In this document: one piece after another, positions 10,193 through 22,100 of the stretch
Numbering within the stretch: the first letter of the stretch is position 1
How the letters are laid out: each line of letters begins with the position of its first letter
Source: Muricea muricata
Taxonomy: Eukaryota > Cnidaria > Anthozoa > Malacalcyonacea > Plexauridae
Length of the DNA: 64,000 nt
Reading direction: 5' to 3'
Assembly (NCBI GenBank): GCA_963855995.1
Contig: OY979717.1
Location: 32,758,997-32,822,996 of the forward strand
Program-made: the position numbers and the translations under genes
The notes under the pieces: model-generated
The model's input: the letters and a program-made list of their open reading frames with translations, nothing else
What the model was told of the DNA's origin: nothing
Databases searched by the model: none

Positions 10193-13100
10193 CTTGGCAG
10201 TGTGTTCCATTGTAAAAACAACTTTTGTCCCTGGACTGGAAACCAAATGCATAGCTTTCCCATTCCTTTTACCATTTTGCCCTGAACATGAAGTAAACAT
10301 AAAATACGATCATTGCATTGGATTTTTGAAGACGGATGCACAAATAGGGGATTTAAAAATACGTGAGGAAAAGGCCATCATGGTCGGGATAAAGAGTGAC
10401 AGTTGGAATGTTTAGTTTTTGCGTTTTTAAAGGGGCATGCAAGGAAGCATGCAAGGGCTGAGAAAAAAAGAAATCCAGAATTCTGAGAATCGAAATTTGC
10501 GTGCTTTTTCCCTATTTTTCCATTTTGTAACCTGTACGGTTTGTACAATAAAAATTTCGCATTTGTGAAGGTGAAAATCGAATATTAATATTTAATATAT
10601 GATTAAACAAATACTTATATACAAGAATAGTGGCAGAATTTTCCATTTCGAAATTACATCTTTAATGCCATACATACAGAGATTTACGCGAGGTAAACGG
10701 GTGAAATAAATAATCGTATTTTCACTGCGGAGAAGCAAATAAGCGTTTTCATTGGCAGTACGATTTTTTTCACTAGTGAAAAATTATCGTATCACCATTT
10801 TGATAGGTTGTACGGTTTTTCTCACTAGTAAAGAAAATGGTATTGGCAATTTGCTCACAACATGGCCGCCGTGTCTGGGAAGTAGCAAAAGGGTATTTTA
10901 TGTCTAAAAGAAAGAGTTTCTCAAATGAAAAAAGATGAAATGGAAAGAAGTACAGCTTTAAACTTACTATTCAGGACAAATAACGGAGAAACAAATGGTA
11001 TGAACTTTTTTGAGAGTTCAATATTTTGTTTCGACATTGTTTGCCTTTGACAGGTTTCCAGTGTCAAAATAATCGCTAGATGTTTGGCATGAAGAAAATT
11101 ACTGCATGGTTGGCTCGTTTGCATGATTCACAACTCGTGCATAAAAATCGTACGCAGTCGCCAACCATGCAATAATCTCAATATATTTAATGCTGGGACT
11201 TCAATCATTTCCTTACTCAAAAATTACGGATTTAAAGGCCTTGATGGGTAATGTGAAAGGCTACTCGCTTGAACTCACAGGAATCATCCAGTTAGCAAGA
11301 TCACTGTATTGAGTAACTTGCATGCCACCAAGAACCGTCACGTCAACATGACCTCTAAAATGTTCGTAAAACATTACATGATATAAAAACACAATTAGTC
11401 TTGCTACGTCAAAATTATTTTAAAAAATAAACATAGATGTGCATAATGTAGACCAAAGCATAAAGTATTGCCAGTTGTAGCTATCGAGCATGTCAAATGT
11501 TGTCGTCATTAGCAGTATATTGAGCTATATTTCTTAATATAAAGCGGATGTCTTACCCACGAATCATGGCAAAAGATTCGACACTTGAAAAAAATGCTGC
11601 TCCTGGTAAAGCGGTCACTGTTTCTTTCCCTGAATTGAAAAATAAATTAATGTACGCCAACGGAAGAAACGTAGTAAAATTTTATTGCACATTATATGTA
11701 GCTAATAGATAATTACTGAGGCATACAGCATTACTGGGGTATAATGCAGACAGCTGAGGCCTTCGGCCTTATAATTACTGATCCTCGTCAAAGCCTTTTG
11801 TTTTTTTCCCTATCGACATATCAGCGAAAATGCAATAGGGATTAATTAGTCCCCGTAACCTCAGAGCAAAAATCGTGCTTTGTTTTCTCGCTATGACGCA
11901 GTACTCGACAATAGTAAACGTCACTATTATCGAGAAATAGGCTTTAATTAATCAGATCTACTTGGCTTTTAAATTAATGCATGTGCAGTAGCGTAACGTA
12001 GTGGGGAAGAATTTTTGTAGCACGGTAAATTTTAGTTTAAGCGTGCGTTGCAAAGAACGGAACATGGCGAACCTGACAAGCAGTGACGAAGATAAGTCAT
12101 TATTTATAACGCAGAATTAAATACGTTGACAGCTGAGCCGACCAACGAAAGTAAGTATGAACAAGAAAGTCATTTTAATATGGCGAATTGAATATAATCT
12201 AAACTAGGTTTTTACTCTGTATTTTGTATATTAGCAGACGATTTCGATGACTTGTTTGGTATAATATTTGGTGGTGAAAGCAAATTCAGCGGCATAGAAG
12301 TATTGAAAGATAAGCAAGCTGCCGTTGGTAGTGAAGGTATGTGAAATTGATTTTAAAGCTACTATAATTACGATGTTCAATACAGTTGAATTTCTTCTTT
12401 GTCAGCTGACAAACGATGTGGAACGCCGGTTACTATAATAGTGAGTGTGAAAGATTCCACCGAGAGCTGGATATCGGATGCATGTCGCCGAAAAAGGACT
12501 TGGGCAATAAACGTTTTTGAAGAATGGAGAAATTCAAGAAATGCAGTGGTGGTGAGAGAAAAGACCAGCGGCGAACATGTTCTAACAAAGTCTTTAGACG
12601 CAATGTCTGAGCAAGAGCTTGACTTCTTCTTGCCCGATTTATTGCTGAAGTACGAAAGCAAGACGGAGAGGAATATCCCGGCAAAACAATTTATGAAACG
12701 ATAAGTAGCATACAGGGTTATCTACGCAAAGTTTGTAAGCGAGATTTATATCTTATAGACTAGGTTACCTGCAAGGTAGGGAATGCTGCGGAGCGTTAAC
12801 TATTTTATAGGTTATTGGAAAATGACATTTATGCAACCCAAAATATATTCAGTGGGATAGTGTGCATTACTAGCCTGCCAGTACATTGCTCGGCTTGACT
12901 CAGTTTGTCTGCCAGAAGATATCATGTTTCAGACTGGCTTAAGCATAAGGGACAAAAGGGGTCAACGTTGAACGAAGTAGAAAAGCAAATGCCTTATCGA
13001 TAAGGAATAATTTTTAACAGCTACAGTGAACTCTGAAATACTTAGTTGTTGTATAATTATGTTTTCTGGAAATATTTTCTGGAACACAAACACACGAAAT

Positions 13101-16100
13101 TTAAAACTGTCATAATTCCACGGCAAATAGTGTCGCGTGAACAGCAGATGCGTTTTAGAACATAACATGAATATATTATGCAGCGTCTTTGTTCAACTGT
13201 GGTTTGTTAATTTTGATTACAGTTGACTATTAGCGACAAAACAAACGCGCTTTAATACAATTTCACAGACGCTATACTATCAAATAGAATGTATATTAAA
13301 ATTCCACTGCAATTTAATACGACATTTAATATTGTCGTTAGTAGATTACCCCCCCCCCCATCCAGCGGCGGAAGTAATTAGTATTCAAAATTGCGGCGGA
13401 CGCTGACTGACTGTCACTAGCACGTGAACAGCACATGCACAGTGAATTGACGTCATAGCGCGTGAGCAGCACGTGGACAACACATGCACATGGGATTGAT
13501 GTTGTGATCAGCAAAGAAGGGTACGAGTACAGCGCCGCGTGTAAATAAGAGAATACAATATAGGTTTAAAAAAATTTTATTTCTTTTGAGCATTACAATT
13601 TGTGAACTAGTGTTTATATTTTGGTTTATATAAACATACTAGATAATCTATTAAGTTTTTAAAAGTAAAAGTTTTTTCGATATTCAAGTAAAGAGCATGT
13701 AGAATTAAGTACGATAAGTTAAAAGTTCGTTCAAAAAATGTTTCGACATTTTGCTGGTGGTTCTTCATAATTTAGGATTTTGTAAGCTTCTATATGATCA
13801 GTATCCAGATGTTTTCTCTACCGATATTTGATTTTGCTCATCAGAGAAGTACAATCAGCAATCCGTTGTATTTCTCTTTCAATCAGCTGAACTGTTGTCG
13901 CTGTTGTCAATTCGCTTGGTGTAAATTCTTTTAAGAGCAAAATGTTATCAGAATACATCTGCTTAAAGAGATGTGTCATAGCGAGTTCAAGAAAGAGCTG
14001 TTTAATCCGTATGGCTTGGAGAGCAAGAGTGCTGTGATAGAGTATATTGCAATAGATGTATTGAGTCACTAGAGCGTTACGCGTAGGAGTGAATGTCAAG
14101 TATTTTTAGAGCGTACGATCGGCTTGCAAATTGTGCCATTTCAGATAGATAGTTTAAGCAAGAGCTGAGCATTACAAATTGTGAACTAGTGTTTATATTC
14201 TAGTTAATATAAACATGCTAGATAATCTATTAAGTTTTTGCCTCATAGCAGAAGTACAATCAGCTGCATACTAGATTCCTCAGGTAAAGTATTAAACCCA
14301 AACCGTTGTAATTCTTTTCAATCAACTCAACAGTTATCGCTGCTGTCAATTCGTTTCGTGTAAACTGTTCGAAATGTCATCAAAAGGGCGAGAAAAGGGG
14401 TATGACGAATACGAAGTCGTACTGATTTTGGAGCAAAATATTAGAGTGTTTCTTGGTTTGCATAAATTAACACATGGATTAACGTTTGGAATAATTTATT
14501 TTTGTAAGTATTACGGACAGTAGAGCTATATGTTGTTAGTCTCGTACAAGTTTATGCGGTGAGCAGATGAGCAACTGCTCATAACTGCTCATGAGCACAT
14601 GCTCGTACGCATGAGCACATGCTCATACGCTCATACGTGCCGATGTGGCCCGCCGGGTTAGTATAGCTATATTTTGTTTGTCTCGTAGAATTTTACGCGA
14701 TGAGCAGATGAGCATCTGCTCATAACTGCTCATGAGCACATGCTCATACGCTCATAAGGCCCTATGTGGCCCGATGGCCGAGCACATATGAAACATACCA
14801 TATTAAAATCTGATTGGTTTTTAGTTATCCTGAGTATAAAATGATAAATTTGAGTCGGTAAGAGCATACCGCTTGCAACGTTCATAGAGATAAGACTTTT
14901 AGATTGCCAATTCAATGGAGGAGAACTTATCGCGGTTACATGACCTGAACTTATCGCGGTTACATGACCTGAACAAGCATGTGGCAGAGGCAAGAAAAAG
15001 AGTTGAATATCTGAAGAAAAAGAGGAATGCTTTATACCTCCGCAAAAGGATGGTTGACGTACAAACCTGGATGTTGAACAATTTGGTAGACGATGCATGT
15101 CGTGGCCTCAAAGAAATGAGAAGACTTAGAAACAACCAGGGAACACTGTGCTTATATTTGTTATGTAGGATAGATCAAATAGAAATTCATCATCTAATGA
15201 AAAGCTGTAGTACAGCTTCTAATGAAAAGCTGTAGTAAATAAAGGATACAAACCTGTTGAGTTTGTAGACGTTGTTTTATTTGCTTGTCCTCAATACATT
15301 CACCCCACACCGGTCCCACATTGACCCAACATAGACCTTTGTCGGCCCCACACCACCCTCTAATCAACCTCGTATAAGCAGATGACCATCTGCATATACC
15401 GATAGTTGGGATTCTCACAATGGTTATAGCTGTCAATACCTAACAGTTAGGGCCTTATCAGCATTTGAGCACCTGCTCATAACTGCTCATGAGCACATGC
15501 TCATACGCTAATAGGTCCCGATGTGGCTAGTCAAGTTAGTATAGCTATATTTTGTTAGCCTTGTACAAGTTTATGCGATGAGCAGATGATCACCTGCTCA
15601 TAACTGCTCATGAGCACATGCTCACTTGCTCATAAAAATAGAGTGCTGCTCAATGGCAAGGCATTTCTACACACTCAGTTGTAGCGGAATGAGCTGTAAA
15701 TTTTGCGGGAAAGCATTTAATCGTGGTTTCAATCTACGTCGACACGAAAACGAGTATTGTCCGCTGAAAAGCGAAGATAGAGAAATGTCAGAAACAGAAA
15801 GTCAGACAATGGACTCTGAAGACGATGCTTCGACAACGTCAACTCATGGGTCTGAAAGTCCGATGACAACAGACAGTGAGATGGAAACTGAGGAGGAAGA
15901 AGGAGAGGAAGAAAAGGATCCTTGGATGCCTATGGTAGAAGAAGCGATGCAAAAGCATCAGGCGGCTTTTGAAGAAATGAAGATGAATTATATAGAAAGT
16001 GGTCTGGATAAGCAATCCGCTGACCAGAAAGCTTACTCCGATATTCTGCCTAAGCTCCAAAAGGAACTTGCAAGTATCTATATGCAGCGCCTCCAATGGA

Positions 16101-19100
16101 TACAACAACTAAAGAAAGATCCGATGCATAAGCAAATAATGCAAACAAAGAATGCGCTCGTGAACGATGATGATTTTGACCCAGAAGAAGCTATGGAAGC
16201 AGCTGCCAATAAGAGAAAATTTCTAATTAAAAGACGTTTAAAAGACTACAGTTTCACTGAGAACAGTGATGATGAAGAAGATTATTAACTACATAAATAT
16301 TTGTCATGTTCTTCTAAATAAAATTATATATACACATCCGAGTTTGGTAATATTTTAATATGTGGGAGGGTTATAACTGTCAGACCACATCCGGCCTTAT
16401 GAACGTATGAGCATGTGCTCATTTACTGCTCATCGCGTAAAATTGTACGAGACTAACAAAACATAGCTATACTAACACGGCGGGCCACATCGGGACGTAT
16501 GAGCGTATGAGCATGCGCTCATGCGTACGAGCATGTGCTCATGAGCAGTTATGAGCAGGTGCAGTGGCGGATCTAGCGTAAGTCAAAATAAATTACCACA
16601 GCTAATTCTAGGATACATTTACATCTTAAAATACCTTCAAAGCAACTTCATTGGTTAGATTTTATTCTTTTGAAATTCATAACCTATGACATTGTTATAA
16701 AGTTATTTTGAATTTAAAATTGAGCTGCTATAATTTATTTTGACTTACCCTGGATCCGCCACTGAGCAGGTGCTCATCTGCTCACCGCATAAACTTGTAC
16801 GAGACTAACAACATATAGCTACACTAACTTGACTAGCCACATCGGGACTAATGAGCGTATGAGCATGTGCTCATGAGCAGTTATGAGCAGGTGCTCAAAT
16901 GCTGATAAGGCTCTAACTGTTAGGTATTGACAGCTATAACCATTGTGGGAATCCCAACTATTGGTATATGCAGATGACCATCTGCTTATACGAGGTTGAT
17001 TAGGGGGTGGTGTGGGGCCGACAAAGGTCTATGTTGGGTCAATGTGGGACCGGTGTGGGGTGAATGTATTGAGGACAAGCAAATAAAACAACGTCTGCAA
17101 ACTCTACAGGTTTGTATCCTTTATTTACTACAGCTTTTCATTAGAAGCTGTACTACAGCTTTTCATTAGATGATGAATTTCTATTTGATCTATCCTACAT
17201 AACAAATATAAGCTCAGCGTTCCCTGGTTGTTTCTAAGTCTTCTCATTTCTTTGAAGCCACGACATGCATCGTCTACCAAATTGTTTAACATCCAGGTTT
17301 GTACATCAACCATCCTTTTGCGGAGGTATAAAGCATTCCTCTTTTTCTTCAAATATTCAACTCTTTTTCTGGCCTCTGCCACACGCTTGTTCAGGTCATG
17401 TAACCGCGATAAGTTCTCCTCCATTGAATTGGCAATCTAAAAGCCTTATCTCTATGAACGTTGCAAGCGGTATGCTCTTACCGACTCAAATTTATCATTT
17501 TATACTACTAGCAGGATAACTAAAAACCAATCGGATTTTAATATGGTATGTTTCATATGTGCTCGGCCATCGGGCCACATAGGGCCTTATGAGCGTATGA
17601 GCATGTGCTCATGAGCAGTTATGAGCAGATGCTCATCTGCTCATCGCGTAAAATTGTACGAGACAAACAAAATATAGCTATACTAACCCGGCGGGTCACA
17701 TCGGGACGTATGAGCGTATGAGCATGTGCTCATGCGTACGAGCATGTGCTCATGAGCAGTTATGAGCAGGTGCTCATCTGCTCACCGCATAAACTTGTAC
17801 GAGACTAACAACATATAGCTCTACTGTCCGTAATACTTACAAAAATAAATTATTCCAAACGTTAATCCATGTGTTAATTTATGCAAACCAAGAAACATTC
17901 TAATATTTTGCTCCAAAATCAGTACGACTTCGTATTCGTCATACCCCTTTTCTCGCCCTTTTGATGACATTTCGAACAGTTTACACGAAACGAATTGACA
18001 GCAGCGATAACTGTTGAGTTGATTGAAAAGAATTACAACGGTTTGGGTTTAATACTTTACCTGGGGAATTATGCAGCTGATTGTACTTCTGCTATGAGGC
18101 AAAAACTTAATAGATTATCTAGCATGTTTATATTAACTAGAATATAAACACTAGTTCACAATTTGTAATGCTCAGCTCTTGCTTAAACTATCTATCTGAA
18201 ATGGCAAATCTTTTTAAACAAATGTATTTGGAAGATATTACAAGATATTTAGTTGGTGGAACTACTCCAACGAAGCGAAAAAACAAATTGGGCAAAAACA
18301 AATGTGGAAAGTAATCTTGGAAGCATTATCTAGTACAAAGACCCATCAGTAAAGTGTCAAGACATTTATGAAGAAACTTAAAATTATCGTACATTGACTT
18401 ACACACCAGATACCCTAATATAGAAAAAACGAACACTTTTAATCATTTGATCGTCTATCTTTTATGTATTTATAAACTAAAATATAAACACTAATTAACT
18501 ATATGTACTTGTAATGCTCAAAAGAAATAAATATTTTTTAAACCTATATTCCATTCTCCTATTTACACGGCGCTGTACTCATACCGTTCCTTGCTGATCA
18601 CAACGTCAATCCCATGTGCGTGTGTTGTCCACGTGCTGTTCACGGCCATGACAATAATAAACTGTTCACGTGCTGACAGTCAGTCAACATCTACCGAAAT
18701 TTTGAATACTAATTACTTTCGCCGCTGGATGAGGGTGCGACGACCCACACATATCAGCCATTAGGTCGAAAGCATAAACAGCATAACCCGTGGAAAACTC
18801 AGTACGACTGACGTCATCTCGAACTTGTTTCAAGTCTGTTACAACAAAATAAGTTTTATCGTCTCTTACTTCTGTACTTGTCCCAGAACCGTCATCACGC
18901 ATCTCATCATAGCTTCTTTTCTTACCAAAGCCTTCTTGAATCAACGGCTCGTCGTCCATCCAATCTTTGATGAATTGTTGCCTTTGCTCAGGAGTCCAAG
19001 AATCGCTGATACTTCCTACCAAACCCATAGCTTCGTTTTCTTTACCCCATTCAATTAGTCTAGCCAGTATACTAATTCGCTGCTCAAAAATAAGGGTCTT

Positions 19101-22100
19101 TTCATGCTGATTAAATGAAAATTTCTTTTCTAGCTCTAACAGTTGGGCCAGTGTAGTCGATTCTTTAATCATCGTAGGTAAATCCATACCTAAAACAAAA
19201 TATATTTTTAATTTTTGGAAGAGGAAAAAACACCGAAAACTCCCAACAGAAATATAACAACACACAAACTTACCGTCCTTCAACAAACTTGTCAATGTAG
19301 CTTCAATAAGAAAGGGACGTTAAAAAAACTTCAATGCAATAAAAAATTAGCTCGATTTGCGGATTTTTATAGTCAAGGTACGCGTGGGCGATGCCTGCCG
19401 TATAACGCAATTAGAATATGCCTTGAGGCATTTTGACAATGCCTAAGCATTAGCATACTGTATATCATTGCCTGAATTGACCTTGCCACGCGTACGTGCG
19501 CTTAAAACAATGTCTAATTAGCAGCATAGCGAACGTACAGCGCTTAAGCACTACCGTACGTTCGCTCTTACAATATCCGGCACCCTGCAAGACAATGCCT
19601 AAACAGCAGCGTAGCGAACGTACGCTCTAAAAATACTTGACATTCACTCCTACGCGTAACGCTCTAGTGACTCAATACATCTATTGCAATATACTCTATC
19701 ACAGCACTCTTGCTATCCAAGCCATACGGATTAAACAGCTCTTTCTTGAACTCGCTATGACACATCTCTTTAAGCAGATGTATTCTGATAACATTTTGCT
19801 CTTAAAAGAATTTACACCAAGCGAATTGACAACAGCGACGACAGTTCAGCTGATTGAAAGAGAAATACAACGGATTGCTAATTGTACTTCTCTGATGAGC
19901 AAAATCGAATATCGGTAGAGAAAACATCTGGATACTGATCATATAGAAGCTTACAAAATCCTAAATTATGAAGAACCACCAGCAAAATGTCGAAACATTT
20001 TTTGAACGAACTTTTAACTTATCGTACTTAATTCTACATGCTCTTTACTTGAATATCGAAAAAACTTTTACTTTTAAAAACTTAATAGATTATCTAGTAT
20101 GTTTATATAAACCAAAATATAAACACTAGTTCACAAATTGTAATGCTCAAAAGAAATAAAATTTTTTTAAACCTATATTGTATTCTCTTATTTACACGCG
20201 GCGCTGTACTCGTACCCTTCTTTGCTGATCACAACATCAATCCCATGTGCATGTGTTGTCCACGTGCTGCTCACGCGCTATGACGTCAATTCACTGTGCA
20301 TGTGCTGTTCACGTGCTAGTGACAGTCAGTCAGCGTCCGCCGCAATTTTGAATACTAATTACTTCCGCCGCTGGATGGGGGGTAATCTACTGTCGTTAAT
20401 GTCGTGAGAATAACAAACTCGTTTTAACTTGTAGTACTTGACTATTAACGCAAACAGCAGACTTCAAAAATGAATATATTCAGAAAAACAAATTGTCTTC
20501 CTCTCGCATATATAATTTAACCTTGATAAGGCATTTGCTTTTGAGTTTTGACCACTGGATAGTGCAGCGTAAAACAAAATACAAATAAAATTGAAGCCGA
20601 AAACACGTCATATTTTGAGAGCGGCCGCCATGTATAAGGGCCCCACTCAAGAATTAAATCAACGTAGTTTCTTTTAGGAAACTGTGAAAACTTTTGTTTC
20701 AAAACGTAAGCTATATGTCCGGTAGAAGAAGTCTATTGCATTCGATGCTCAAGTGGGGCCATTCAACATGGCCGCGCAAGTCTAAAAATGTGACGTACTT
20801 CTGGCTTCAAAACCCAACAATCCAACAATAGATGCGCTATCGAGCTTTATGCTTTTGACTAACTACGATTTTTTAAACAGCCAGCCTGAAACATAATATC
20901 TTCTGAACACAAGACATAATTGGTGACGAAACACAGGTGAGGAAAGGTGTTCTGCGCATTTCCGAACGCGCATGACCACAATGCACTGCGGTAAACATGG
21001 TTTGAGATAAATTCTCCCCCACATACACAAATTAGGTCTGCTGCTTCGCTCGCTCGCTTCAGGCTCGCTCGCTCCGCAGCAATAAAAAAGGCAGCAGATT
21101 AATACTGCATTACAGATAAATGCTTCATTAAATTATACTTTAAAGGAAAGAGCGAACGCAGGAATAGGCACAGATTGTAAACAAGTAGAATTGATAACTG
21201 AAGAGCAAATTGATTACCTGCGGGAAAACGGTTATCTAGGTAGCAATACGCTAGTGTTTGTTTTAGGAGGCATGTTTGCGTTGAGGAGCGGTCAAGAGCA
21301 CAGAAATTTGAGAATGTACAATTCTCAACTATCAATACAGACTGACGAATCGGGGCGGAATACCTGCAATATGTAGAAGACATAAGTAAAACTAACGACG
21401 GAGGGTTAGCTCACTTAAAAATTAAACGTAAAAAAGTGCGAGCATATAAAAATCTCGACAAAGCAGAGCGTTACCCTGTTGGGTTGTACAAAAAGTACTT
21501 AAGCCATGTTCCTGATAATTTGCCGGAGAGTGATAATTCATTCTATTTGCGCGGTGTGTCGAAGGCAAACTCGAAGATTTGGTATTATAGAAGTATTATA
21601 GAAGATTTGGTAATTATAGAAGTATTATAGGACATGTAGTTAGAAAGATTATGGCTAAAGCAGGTTTCACAGGTCATCACACAAATCATTCATTACGACG
21701 AAGTTGTGCAACTAAACTGTATGAAAACAACGTAAAATGAGTGATGTTTTGCAAGGGATACAGTTACCCAAAGAGTGTGAAATAAGTAATTGCCGTGATA
21801 AAAAGATTAAACTTCCCGAGGACGACGCAGATGAAAAAGATTGCCAAAATTTTGATGTTAGTAGAAATAACACAAAAATTGTAATTTCATACAAGTGATG
21901 TGTGTTGTTTATATAAAATTAAAAGGAAATGTTGAATGAGTGTTATTAAAAGTTGTATTCACTATAATATATTGATTGGAATCTCACATTTTATGTATAT
22001 AAAGCAGCAACTGAGAGGTTTGTTAAAAATGTGAGTGATGTTATAAGCTAGATAAGAGATTACTAGGTCGAAGTAATAATCTGCTAAACTAGCTCGCAGC

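Larger units (their letters stand above)
14140..15535. repeat. Inner inverted-repeat arm (left)
   Basis: Complementary to roughly 16810-18200. The outer part (14140-14400) is a degenerate copy of TIR sequence. The rest holds promoter-like modules and the 106-codon gene. The borders are blurred by the repeated TGAGCA modules. Confidence 0.8.
16810..18200. repeat. Inner inverted-repeat arm (right)
   Basis: Pairs with about 14140-15535. Contains the 98-codon mirror gene, its promoter and two modules. Its outer end (17940-18200) is degenerate TIR sequence. Confidence 0.8.
13340..20391. mobile_element. 7,052-bp Polinton/Maverick-like element without the usual core genes
   Basis: The element begins AGTAGATTACC and ends with its complement. 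The flanks are GTCGTT at 13334-13339 and 20392-20397, a 6-bp target duplication; the related repeat at about 35280 shows the uninterrupted site. TIRs are about 775 bp. A 6-bp duplication, long TIRs and a 5'-AG start fit Polintons, but those are usually 15-25 kb with protein-primed DNA polymerase, integrase and capsid genes, none of which is seen. Inside are a second inverted-repeat layer, five short genes and arrays of TGAGCA/TGCTCA. It may be a non-autonomous Polinton, a remnant, or an unrelated virus-like element with similar ends. Confidence 0.7.
12761..21083. mobile_element. ~1-kb repeat copy inserted in the Crypton gene, itself interrupted
   Basis: 12761-13339 and 20392-21083 together match the uninterrupted copy at 34687-35671 in the same order. 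It begins TAGGTTACCTGCAAGGTA and ends with a run of GCTCGCTCGC-type sequence and CCGCAGCAAT. It has no coding capacity and no clear TIR or target duplication. The uninterrupted copy gives the empty site for the 7-kb element inside. Confidence 0.8.
12064..21898 (+). pseudogene. Crypton-type tyrosine recombinase pseudogene, split by nested insertions
   Basis: The N-terminal half lies in three exon-like blocks: 12064-12150 ([12 protein letters not shown]), 12238-12336 and 12406-12760, with GT-AG borders. The third reads [13 protein letters not shown], then frameshifts near 12670 into [16 protein letters not shown], the DNA-binding part of the Crypton/DUF3504 family. The catalytic half resumes at about 21084-21100 ([15 protein letters not shown]). 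It keeps the first catalytic arginine in [12 protein letters not shown] (about 21290) and the His-x-x-Arg box in [16 protein letters not shown] (about 21680). Frameshifts occur near 21355 and 21600, the latter beside a ~30-bp tandem duplication. The nucleophilic tyrosine region is missing. Exon 1 also has a frameshift. It lies antisense in an OXCT1 intron and is inactive as it stands. Confidence 0.8.

Noticed and set aside
10132..10341. 69-codon minus ORF taken as a gene
   Set aside because: Only part of it is real: it is the OXCT1 exon read past a frameshift and into the intron.
12399..12704. Stand-alone 101-aa gene
   Set aside because: A splice acceptor at 12405 and continuing similarity after a frameshift near 12670 show it is an exon of the Crypton pseudogene.
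14525..17800. CRISPR-like array (regular short repeats)
   Set aside because: The TGAGCA units are dyads in both orientations with irregular spacing, inside a eukaryotic transposon; no spacers of constant length.
19880..19905. Second hammerhead ribozyme (CTGATGAG in the 7-kb element TIR)
   Set aside because: No GAAA partner follows and no stem II can be formed; it lies within the 93-codon ORF.
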